Positions 35,001-45,289 of a stretch of DNA of 64,000 bases are shown one piece after another; positions within the stretch are counted from its first letter, which is position 1; the number at the start of each line of letters is the position of its first letter. Source of the stretch: Tanypteryx hageni (Eukaryota; Arthropoda; Insecta; Odonata; Petaluridae); contig CM054114.1 of NCBI GenBank assembly GCA_028673005.1, forward strand, positions 12,245,108 through 12,309,107, read 5' to 3'. The notes under the pieces were generated by a model that did no database searches, had not been told where the DNA came from, and saw only the letters and a list, made by a program, of their open reading frames with translations. Both the position numbers and the translations under genes were made by a program.

Positions 35001-35477
35001 CCCCGAGTGTGTGTGTGCGGGTCAACCCATATAGGCGCGCCCGTGCAGTGCGAGTTTTCGCCGCGGGGGAGCGTCTTCGGCGCGCTCCCTTCATTTTTTT
35101 TCCTCCTTTCAAAACGAATGTAATCGATTCGACCCTTTATAGATACTTTTTTTCGATAGAATCGCAGTGTGACCTCGCCGCCTCGCGACCTCTCTCTTTC
35201 TCGTTTTATTTATTCGCTAGAGTTTGCGTGTATGCGTAAATTTTTATTTAAAACCTTCTAAAGAGCCTTTAGCCCTTTGTTTTGTTTTCCTCCGACCGAC
35301 CAGAATTATGTTCCCACGGGGGACCCGAAAAAAAACTCATTCACTTCTGGGGTCTCCCTTCTATTTTTATTATTATTATTTTTTCAACGGCAGCAGTCAA
35401 ACCGAGAATGCGCTATCTCATCGACTGGTCAAACAAGTTTGCGTTTGAGGCTCAGGTGTTAGTCCCTGGCGCTGCGT

Positions 35478-35592
35478 GTGGGAGAGGGAGAAGGGGGGAG
35501 GTAGAAGGGGAGAGGAAGAAGGGGAGAGGGAGAAGGGGAGGGGAGAAGGGGAGGGGGAGAAGGGGAGAGGGTAGGGGAAAAGAAGAGAGGGG
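35478..35592. repeat. G-rich polypurine tract
   Basis: Imperfect GGGAGAAGGGGAG-type repeats on the plus strand. Many closely spaced GGG/GGGG blocks give G-quadruplex and triplex potential. Confidence 0.8.
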
Positions 35593-36146
35593 AAACAAAC
35601 GAATTTACTTAGGGCGAAATTGAGACTATATAATCCTTTCTTACATTTACCCTTTTGTCATATAATTACAATATTTACATATTAAAAATAAATTAATTAC
35701 ATATGAATTACAATAAAATACATATTAATTACAAATTAATTATATATTGGTTAATAGATCATAGAGAATTACCAAAGAATATTGTTAGTTTTGTGAGTCG
35801 AAAAAACTGTGTATCAGCTGTTTTAACACAGAAAAAAATGTCCCACTGCGGAAAACACCTACGAAGAAAGTTGTAAAAAAACCACGAAAAATTCCAAAAC
35901 AGTTCAGAGTACAAAACAATAATTTGAAAAAAAAGAGAAAAAAATCATTTATACATTAATATCCATATAAGGAAGGGGGTGAGAGAGAAATAGAGATTTT
36001 AGGATACAATATGCCTGAGCGAATAAAGAGTAATTATAATACAGGAAGATATGGTAAAAAGAAATTATGAATATTATGCTCAATAAGCGTATCCTTTCGA
36101 CAACCTGAAAGAGAAAATAGGGAGTGGTTCAAGGCATGGTGTGAGA

Positions 36147-36283
36147 GGAGGAAGAAGGGGGAGGGAGAAGGGGTGGGAGAAGGGGGAGGGAGAAGGGGTG
36201 GGAGAAGGGGGAGGGAGAAGGGGGAGGGAGAAGGGGGAGGGGGAAGGGAGATAGGTAAGGGTGGGGGAGGGAGAAGGAAATAC
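36147..36283. repeat. G-rich polypurine minisatellite
   Basis: Near-tandem GGGAGGGAGAAG units with GTGGGAGAAG variants. Same composition and strand as the tract 600 bp upstream. Confidence 0.8.
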
Positions 36284-37129
36284 GCAAGGGTCGAAATCAC
36301 GCGTTTTGGGCCCTGGACGCGCGCGTGTTTGTGCGAGGGATTTCCCGCAAGCGTGTTTATACAGACGTTAGTCGCGGGCTTCGCACCTCCGCCGCGGGAA
36401 ATGGGAGTTTATTGATTTCTCATTTTTCCTCCTAACAGAGAGAGAGAGAGAGAAGTCTTTCGGCTTTCCGCGCCATTGATAAAATAGTAATTCGGTCTGT
36501 TTTTTTGTTTAACCTCGTTGAGATTTTTTTCGTCCGAATTTCGCTTTTTTTTCTCTCGGGCGTTTCACAAACGTCGTGCGCCGTAATGAGTTTTTTTTTC
36601 AGACATTCGCTTCCGTCGGGAGGTGCGATCGTCGTAAATCGCAGTCAGCGGAATTCGGAGCGACGTCGCGCGTAATTTAGGAAATCGGTGCTCTCGCTGG
36701 CGTCACTAGCGTCTAAATTGATTATCTGCTCCGCCGCTGTGTTCCGCAGGCGCTTGCGACGCGCCTCTTTGCAAATTCCTCGATTAGTGTTCGGTGCTCC
36801 ATTGAAACGAAGTCGATTTTTCATTCCCACTGCTCTGTTTAGAAAATTGACCTTAGAAAAAAGATGAAAGTGATTTTTACTGCTTATTAAGCGGATAATA
36901 TAGGGAATATCGCTCTGAATAGAAAACAATTTACGAAATTATTTCTGCATTTAAAGTATTTGTTTATTTCAAAATTGCGTAATTTTTATATTATTTATTT
37001 AAAAAGTAGTTTGTTTAGGTTGTTTTTTTTATTAAACGCTACTTGATCTAGTTTTATCAAGGGCTTTATCGTTTACTCATTTGATATGAAAGCATTTTTG
37101 AAATTTCACAGTGGTTATCGTGCTTTTAG

Positions 37130-37784
37130 CCTACTTTTCATAATGGAAATAGGCTTTATCGTAGTTTCGTCATTGTGACTGTCTGTCTGTCCCCCTAATA
37201 ACTTTTGAACCAACTTAGCGATTTTCATGACACTTAGTGGAAGTATCTTGCTACTTGGGCCAAGCTCCTGAGGATAGCTTTTGTTGCGAAGATTGAAAGT
37301 CCCGGGTTCGATTCCAGGAACTATCCTTCCCAGTTGATTTACATGGGAAATCTGAAACCATCGTGCAGGGTAATTTTCTCTTGCACATTCAATATCTTAG
37401 TATTGTAATATCGGAGTGGGATTTGTACTATTCTCTGGGAAAATGAATGATGATTGTAATTTTTATCGTAGAATTTTGCTTATCGATCGAGTTTCTTCAA
37501 ATTTCGCGTTAATGCAGGCATTTTTTGTTTTTATCATTCATTACAAAAGTGTTGCCATCTCAACGACCATTTTTGAACTCGAATTCGGTATAGTCTAGTA
37601 CATACGCGCGTTATTTTGCCACACAAATACGCGTGATCAATTTAGTTCTCCGTTCGAACCTATTTGCAATATTTTATAACGCTAAATTATTAAATTTGGA
37701 ACACAAAGAGAAACCCATCCGCGGTGATTTCAAAGCTACTTAAGCCAATATAAGTATTAAATAAATAATTATGTGGGAAGTAGG
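37130..37784 (+). mobile_element. Dispersed family B, copy 3
   Basis: Same family as at 7391 and 12019. Ends CCTACTTTTC (37130-37139) and GGGAAGTAGG (37775-37784) each show one change from the consensus. It carries CGATTTTCATGACACTT, GGGTTCGATTCCAGGAACTATCC and TTATAACGCTAAATTAT. No coding. Confidence 0.75.
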
Positions 37785-37789
37785 CATCA

Positions 37790-38480
37790 TAAGTTCCGTT
37801 TTGATCATCATATTTTACTATAGAAATGAATAGTTTAAAAATCAAGAACGTAATAATATTTGTATTATTTTCACCGGAGTAATTTTAAGGCAATACTATT
37901 TTTTATCGAGCTGCTTTCATTGGAATATTGTCAATAATAATCCAACGATTGTCTTTAAATAAAAAGAAATGAATCACTTCGATTCGCTTTCAGTCTGCAA
38001 GGAGGCGATTACATTAAACTCGCGCGACGTACATTTTTTTCCTAGCTGTCTTTGGAAAGTTTCTCCAATTTTTCCCGACGGGATGGCTGTTCCCTGTTTC
38101 CGAGGACGGTTGCCAAGGCTGTTTTCGAGGAACGCCAATAGAGAGGTCGCCCTGGAAATGTATTTGTCGAACGACAAATCAAATAAAAACCAAAGTGACG
38201 TGCGAGGTCGATTTCGAGGGAGACAGCGGCGCCGGTCACACGGATGGTCACCGTTACGAGGAAAGAGAGAGAGCGTGCGGGTTGACGTTCGATGAAGGAG
38301 AATTTGTACGCGGCGGAAATTACCAAATAGGATGTAGTTTAATAAACACGCGAGAAATAATTTTTGACAAAAGCACGAACATCGTTCCATGTTTAGGAAA
38401 ATGTTTTCAATTATCGACGGAATGTTAGCCGATGTTTATTTTATAACGTTCATTAAAACTTTCACGCGTTCTTGACCATT
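37790..38480. other. Unassigned stretch
   Basis: A GC-richer block (about 37980-38330) is open on both strands (108 and 138 codons) but shows no recognisable domain. Confidence 0.3.
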
Positions 38481-38484
38481 TTTT

Positions 38485-39135
38485 ACTTTCTCATATACTA
38501 CGAAGTATACTGGTTTCATGAAAAAAATCGAATTCAAGATTACAACGGAAATACACGTTTTGAGGTCCCCTAAGCACGTTTTAACTATTTTCTCGATGAT
38601 GTCTGTGGGTGTGTATGTGACAGGAATTTTGTGGCTGCTTTAACTCAAAAACTATTAATCAGATCAACGCAACATTTTATATCTGACTTTTCTATTAAAG
38701 GAAAAAGAACTGATTAGTTTTTAGTAAAAATCGGTCAACCGGAAGTGGGTGTTTACTCTTGTCGTTTTTCCGTTTTTTTTAAATATTTGCTAAATGTAAA
38801 AAAGTACTGGGATAAAAGTTATATAAAATGTAATTTTTTATAACCTTTGTTCGAAACATTTTCCCATATAATTCATTGTTGAAGAGAGATATTAAAAACT
38901 AAATTTTTTAGCTACCACAACCACAGCATCTACCGCCGACTATTATAAACACTTTACGCTCCTTTTATTTTCTTAATTGTTGGAGCTTAGGGGCTGTATC
39001 CAATATCAGAAGGCTACGGTTTGAGTCTATTTCTGTTCTTTGTTAACTCTTTAAATATTGTTCACAGTTCCTTCAAATATTTATTATCATTTAACCTATT
39101 TGGAATTTTTAGAAATATTACGTATGGAGAAAGTA
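38485..39135 (+). mobile_element. Dispersed family C, copy 2
   Basis: Homologous to 15433-16120. The ends ACTTTCTCATATACTACG and TTACGTATGGAGAAAGT are an approximate inverted pair. It shares the TTTCATGAAAAAA, AGGAATTTTGTGG, CTATTAAAGGAA, GTTGGAGCTT and ATATCAGAAGGCTACGG landmarks. The two copies differ by scattered substitutions and small indels. Confidence 0.65.
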
Positions 39136-39139
39136 ATGT

Positions 39140-42100
39140 GGCGGCCACGTCAGATTCTTTTATAATAAAGCAATGAGTGTATTGTTTCATGAAACTAAAA
39201 GATAATATTTATTCACACATGAAATGCGAAATATATGGGCATTGGATTTATTTCCTCCTTTTTCGAAGGCGTTCAGAAAGACAACTTGATTAGTCGGAAT
39301 ATGCCTAAAAATGTTCATATATCTATAAATTAAGCGCGTTTTGTAAGTGTTTCAGTAAAAGAACAAAAACAGCGCACTTCCATCAAACACCATGGTCACG
39401 GATCACCGCACCACTACAATTTAACGTTATTCTTTGTCCCCTAATGGTTATAGTAATTTGGAATACATTTCGAAAAAATAAACTCGCACATACTCTAGAT
39501 TTCAGTTGCGTTATCTTGATTTCCATTGCGTTAATTTACCATGCCGGGAGGCAGTAAGCACATATTGTATTGATGCTGCAAGGGACGCTGCAATAAGCAG
39601 CTAGTGTTCATTGACGTCAAAAGAATTTTTTTAATTAAAACGTCTCGAAAGCTATCCGGTGGCTAGCGATATTATCCCATACTGTGCGCTTTATCCGGGG
39701 CAGGTATAGATTTTGGGTGAAATTTACCGATATTTCCAATTACCTGTGACGGTTCGACGAAGCCCCCGACCGCCCGCTAGCGAGAAACGTTAAGCTTCCA
39801 CGCGACGTTAATCGTATCGAAGGGAAGATCCGGAATCAATCCCACGCACTAAAGAAGTGCGTCGGAGGAACACGCGAGTTGCTGGGCTTAAAGCTGCCTT
39901 CCTCACCCACGTGGAGAACGCATCCCTCGACCCAACCCGAGACCTGACTCATTGGCGAGAACGGCGAGGAATGCCCTCAGTCGAAACGTCTCTTCGTAAG
40001 ATTCCGGTCTATTTTTTAAGCGAAACGCGCTTCCTCGCAACGAGAACACAATCCGAGTCGGATGAAGTACTCGGTGCATTAGCGTCTAACAAAGAATCTA
40101 TATCCCGGCTCTGCGTCGGTTGCGCTCCGCCAAAAAGAAGGAAAAAAGAAATAAGCTAAGCGAAGTGGCAACACGGGCATGGTTTCACTTGGACGGCGAG
40201 GTTTATAAAGTGCGTCGCGTTTTTTATTATGGCCGAAGCACTTCCCCTCGCGCGGCTTTTACCCCGATTGATAAGGGAATAAAAACGAACGCCATACACA
40301 CACACAAACGAACTCACACACAAACGCACGCGCCGCTGGAACTCGCTAAAGCTTTTAACCCGTCGAAGGCAATGGGTTCGGAAACATAAATTCCCACTTT
40401 CGACGAATGCCCGAGAAGTGCGCGAGGCGTAGGCGTGCACTTTTAAACAGTTTGTTTGTTTCGTCCGAATGCAATTTGCTATATTTTGTGCGCAGATTAC
40501 CCGGGTGTTAACGCTCCGACATTAATTGTTTCAAAACCTCGATAGCTTTTACTGAAATTGCCGTACTCCGATTTCATTGAATAGAATTGGTTCCGAAAAA
40601 CACGAAGTGGTTATGGTTTAATAGGATGTCCCTAAATAAATTTTGCTTGTTAAATTAACGGAGAAAAAATGCAATTAACAATGTTGATGCATTTTTTCTG
40701 ATGGTTGGTTTACTACTTTTGTATCTGAATATTAAAATGAAATTTATCTTATTTATTTGTTGCTGTGTGTCACGCGCAGGTTAAATTTCAAGAACGTTCG
40801 TATTTAACTTTGGAAATCCGTTATTGGATTTAGCCGTGCGTTTCCAGCGCCGTCATCATTGAATCGCCCATTTGAATGGTCTTTAAGGGCCGCATTTAAG
40901 TGAAACTGTGCAATTAGGAAATCATTCGGTAAGCAATGTTTTGGAGCAAGCAATTGCGGGACGACGTGTTCTATGGTGTCCGTACCGCAAATAGCAAGAA
41001 TTATACTTTATGATGAAGTTTAGTATCGGTTACGAAATTGAATCCTTTCATGCCGCTTGTTTTCCTGAAGTCGAAAACGAAATTACAGACCAATTTGCGT
41101 GGAAAAATGAACAAGAGCTTCCCTTTTTTCTCGTTTGGGATTCTTCTATTTTCGTAGAGCTATGCCAATTTCGTTTATTTTTCGGCTTGTCTTGTGGATC
41201 TCTGAATTAGTTGAGAGGACAATTTTGATATCTGGAAATATACATTTGGCGTATTCTCATCAAAAGCCTCGAAGATCAGAGGTCTTGAACATTATTTTTC
41301 GATGTACCACTTTCAGCAGTTTTTAAATGGCCGGGTATTCCCTAGCAAATTTTAGATTAGTAAAGATATGACCAAATGTTTTGTATTCAAATACATTAAT
41401 GGTGTTTCGAGCAAGTTGGTAATATATACGTATAACTTCTCAAGCGGAATAACAGTATGTGATGTTTATTTCCTATCCCACCAAATTTAAACGGCATGTG
41501 ATTACAACGCCTATACCCAAAATTAAGATATGTAATGCACTCATGCTAAGACCGCTTTGCAGTAATTTAATTGCTCTATTGAATCCGTAGGGATAGACGC
41601 AAGAAGAAATGGCGACGAGTAATTATCCTTTCATACTTGTTCGAAATATACTCTCTTATTTTGAGGTCATACGAGAAATCGCTCGCATTGATAACGTCTC
41701 CTCACCGAGTTCCATCTAGATATTCTTTAGTGTTTTGTCATTTATCACCTATCCAAAAGTATCAAAAAAGTATCATTTACCCGAACAGATTTTCAGCGCT
41801 GATAAATTGCCGCTCTCGAGTTCACTTCGATACAAGATGGAAAGATAAATTTCCGACGAATTCGTGCCATCGATGATATTTTAGGTCGCCACGCCATATC
41901 TGCTTTAATTAATGGAACGGCTGGAAGGAAAAAAACTAGAATTTACTTGAGCGATATCTGCTATCACGGCCTTAAATATTTGCAATTTTTACATTTGACG
42001 GAAACCAAAAACAACCAGTGGGCGAGATATGAAAACACGGCCATATTAATTGAGGTGGCGTTTCCGCGCAAGGAAATAGCGACGGAAAAACAGCTGCCGA

Positions 42101-42608
42101 TCTACGTCTGATATCGATAATTGATCAAGGTTCTTTACGATTGAACAAACGTTCTTTATTCATCTCATTCTGCGATGGGTTGTATTTTTTTTATTCCTTC
42201 TCTCCGAACGGAAAGTTTTTAATGGCCTCTTATACAATGACGGATAGCCCGTTGGGCGATATCTCCAAGCTGGTTACGCGTGTGTTCCCACCCAAGCAAG
42301 ATAGAGTGCGCGCAGCACGGCTCTCGCACCATGGTCTGAGAGAGGGGCGTGGTCTCCTATACTCGTATCTCATGAGACGAGGCCACAAGAGAGAGAGAGA
42401 GAGAGTCGATCGTACGGTGCGTTTTCGAGATAGCGTCATAGCCTCATAGGATCCGACAGAGGGTGCGCAGTCATCAATTGATCAAAGGACCCAAAGCGGG
42501 CAGTTTTCTTTCGTAATAAATGTTGATGAAGCGTCTCCTTTGCTTTTCATTAGTTTAACGAATGACAATATAAAAATTAATTTTTATAAACAACTTTTAT
42601 ATAGATTT

Positions 42609-42610
<2 letters not shown>
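39140..42610. other. Unassigned stretch
   Basis: No gene recognised. GC-richer unique sequence at about 39700-40450 includes a 100-codon frame (39857-40159) without a known motif and a CACACA/GCACGC-rich patch near 40298-40335. The remainder is AT-rich. Confidence 0.35.

Positions 42611-42615
<5 letters not shown>

Positions 42616-42662
<47 letters not shown>
42616..42662. repeat. (AT)n microsatellite, Helitron array target
   Basis: AT run whose last A (42662) precedes the TC start of the Helitron-like array. AT repeats resume as TATATATAT after the array's 3' end at 48582, as if the array had landed inside this microsatellite. Confidence 0.85.
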
Positions 42663-42665
<3 letters not shown>

Positions 42666-43423
42666 TTATATATAGACGTTTCTTACAGAGGAGGAGGAGG
42701 ATATAGGAGGATACTAATGTTTAGGCAGTTCCAGATGAGCTGGAGAATCGAAATTTTTTTCTTAGGTAGGATTTTGTGCAAAACCGACTAGAAAATCTTC
42801 AAAAAGTGCAACAATGCGGCCGCTAAAAATTCGCAATTGTTTAAACAAATTTTCAAGGTTTATGTGTTTCCGAATGCGCTACGAAGCTGAAATTATTTTT
42901 GAAGATAGGATATGTAAAAAAACGAAATAGGGATTATACAAATTTTGATATTTTAATTTGTATGGCAGTTAAAAATTCTTAAAATTTAAACAAATAGGTA
43001 AATGTTTAGATACTACGGGGCGAGTTAGAGAGCTGAAATTTTCAAGTTATATAGAATTTAGTCTATTTAAACGAATACATATTTCATTGTACCTATAAAA
43101 TTCTTATTGCGGCCGTTAAAAATTATTTAAATATAAACAATTAAATAAATGTTATTTCACTTATAAATGTGCTACAAATTTAAGATTTGGCAAAAATGTG
43201 TGGCATTATTTACCCAATGTGGAAAAATATAATATTCCTAAAATTTAAAAATTAGCAATTGTTTTACTCCATTATTGTTCCATAAGCAAAAAAAGAAATT
43301 TGGTCCCTAGGAGAAATGTTTTAAATTAAAGAAATATTTCCCATGATGAAATATCTCTCTAAAAAATTAATGGTTTTTCAAGGTGAGAGGAAACGCTTGC
43401 AGTATGCAAGCACCTTCTACTAG
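42663..43423 (+). mobile_element. Helitron-like element H1
   Basis: A non-autonomous element of 761 bp. It starts TCATTATATATAGACGTT directly after an A and ends in CTAG directly before a T. Eight bases upstream of the CTAG is a hairpin GCTTGC-AGTAT-GCAAGC (43395-43411). A 5' TC, a 3' hairpin then CTRR, and A|T insertion without target duplication are the hallmarks of Helitrons. The interior is a chain of diverged ~150-bp units with GCGGCCGYTAAAAATT and AAATTTAAACAA motifs. No Rep or helicase is encoded. Confidence 0.75.
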
Positions 43424-43425
43424 TA

Positions 43426-44009
43426 TCATTATATTTTGATATTTTAATTTTTGTTGCCGGTAAAAATTCTTAGTTTAAAAAAATAGATAACTGTTTAGGT
43501 ATTACGGGATGAGCTAGGAAGCTGAAATTTTCAAGTGCATTTGCACAAATAAACATTTGAATCTCTCCATAAATATATTGCGGCGGCCGTTAAAAATGTT
43601 TAAAATTTAAACAATTAGAAAATTATTATTTCACTTCCAGAAGTGCTACAGCTTTTAAATTTGGCAGAAATGTGTAGCATTAGTACCCCATAATGGAGAA
43701 AGTATAAAATTCTTAAAATTGCAAATTTGAGGATTGTTTTAATCAATTATTTTTACATAAGGGAAAAACGAAAATCGCAGCGGAGGTGAAATCTTGAGAA
43801 TTAAAAAAATATTTGTAATGAAAAATTAATGTTTTTTCAAGGTGAGATGATATGCATACAGAATTTTCTGTGGAAACACTGGTGCCACTGAACACAGGCA
43901 GCGTAGAAGCACTGTATGGGGTTACTGTGAAAAAACTAGGGCCACTCGGTGAGAATCTCAATCGATCTCCCTCTCTCCCACTCCTTTTAATGCAAGCACC
44001 AACTACTAA
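43426..44009 (+). mobile_element. Helitron-like element H2 (deleted, interrupted tail)
   Basis: Follows H1 after two bases. It starts A|TCATTATATTTTG, lacking the GACGTTTCTTACAGAGG segment and about 290 bp that H1 has after its first 8 bases. It ends CTAA before T. Its terminal hairpin is split: the left half is near 43853-43860 and the right half ATGCAAGCACC at 43990-44000, with about 130 bp of unrelated sequence between them. Interior 43495-43850 is close to 48165-48545 of H3. Confidence 0.65.
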
Positions 44010-44204
44010 TCATTATATATAGACGTTCCTTACAGAGGATATAACATACAGGAGAATACTAATGTTTAGCCACTTCCAGATGTGCTGGTGGTTTGAGGGA
44101 TTATAGATATAGATACATATAGAGGGATTATAGAAATTTTGATATTTTAATTTGTTACCGTTGAAAATTCTTAAAGTATAAACAAATATATAACTGTTCA
44201 GGCA

Positions 44205-44820
44205 TGAAATTTTTCGAATTTTTTAAATTTTTCGAATTTTTGAAATTTGTGAAATTTTTTGAAATTTTTGAAAATTTTCGAATTTTTGAAGTTTGGAACT
44301 TTTGCAAGTTTTGACATTTTTGAAATTTTTGAAAATTTTGAAATTTTTCGAAATTTTTAGCATTTTTGGAATTTTTGAAAATTTTGGAATTTTTGAAATT
44401 TTTCGAATTTTTGAAAATTCTCGAATTTTATTAAAATTTTCGAATTTTTCGTACAAAATTTTCAAAAATTCGAAAAATTTCAAAAATTCTAAAAATTTCA
44501 AAATTCCAAAAATGCTAAAATTTTCAGAAATGTAAAAAATTCCAAAAATTAGAAAAATTTCAAAAATTCGAAAAATTTCAATAATTCCAAAAATCTAAAA
44601 AATTCGAAGAATTATAAAACTTTCAAAAATTAGAAAAATTCGAATAATTTCAAAATTTCAAAATTACGAAAAATTTCACAAATCCCAAACATTCCAAAAT
44701 GCTAAAAATTTTAAATATCCCAAAAATGTCAAGTATCTCAAAAATGTCAAATATTCCAAAAATGTCAAATATCCCAAAAATGTCAAATATACCAAAAATT
44801 TCAAAAAAGCGAAATCCCAA
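44205..44820. repeat. AT-rich low-complexity tract with self-complementary halves
   Basis: Left half (44205-44455) is built of TTTTTGAAA / TTTTCGAAT units. The right half (44456-44820) is built of the complementary AAAAATTTC / ATTCGAAAA units. Together they read as an imperfect inverted repeat of about 250 bp per arm. The Phe/Lys/Ile-rich open frames here (80-92 codons) simply translate this repeat. Confidence 0.8.
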
Positions 44821-45238
44821 AAATTATTTGAATTGAAACAATTAGATAAATGTTATTTCACTTCTAAATGTGCTACAAATTTACAATTTAACAGAAATGT
44901 GTCTTTATTAACCGAATGTGGAAAAAGTATAATATTCTTAAAATTGCAAAAATTAGTCGAAATTTTGTTTTAGGTAGGATTTTGTGCAAAACCGACTAGA
45001 AAAAACGAAAATCTTGAAAAAGTGCAACAATGCGGCCGCTAAAAATTCGCAATTGTTTAAACAAATTTTCAAGGTTTATGTATTTCCGGAAGGCAACGGG
45101 AAACCACCGCTGGAATTATCCCATGTTATGGTGCGGAGGAGTTATAAACATTATGGATTCTTCGAAAATTAAATATTCCTGAGTTAAAATAGTCTCCCGA
45201 TCGAATCTCTCTTACGAAGAGTCTAGATTCTAGACTTC

Positions 45239-45269
45239 GCTTTATTCTCTAGACTCTAGAGAATAAAGC
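45239..45269. other. Perfect hairpin in the RTE 5' region
   Basis: GCTTTATTCTCTAG, three bases, CTAGAGAATAAAGC: 14-bp perfect arms. A second imperfect palindrome AGTCTAGATTCTAGACT lies just upstream (about 45220-45236). Both sit between the 5' end of the element and the first endonuclease motif. Confidence 0.8.
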
Positions 45270-45289
45270 TAAGTCAGAGGAAGGAGGAA

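Larger units (their letters stand above)
32100..37125. other. Unassigned stretch with two polypurine tracts
   Basis: No gene recognised. AT-rich from 32690 to 33660. GC-richer unique sequence at about 34720-35280 and 36300-36800 has only short frames without motifs. G-rich polypurine tracts lie at about 35478-35592 and 36147-36283. A 134-codon frame at 32780-33184 is Lys/Phe/Asn-rich in AT-rich DNA and is not credible as a gene. Confidence 0.35.

Noticed and set aside
44223..44535. Lys/Phe/Ile-rich 80-92-codon frames on both strands
   Set aside because: They translate the self-complementary TTTTTGAAA tract.
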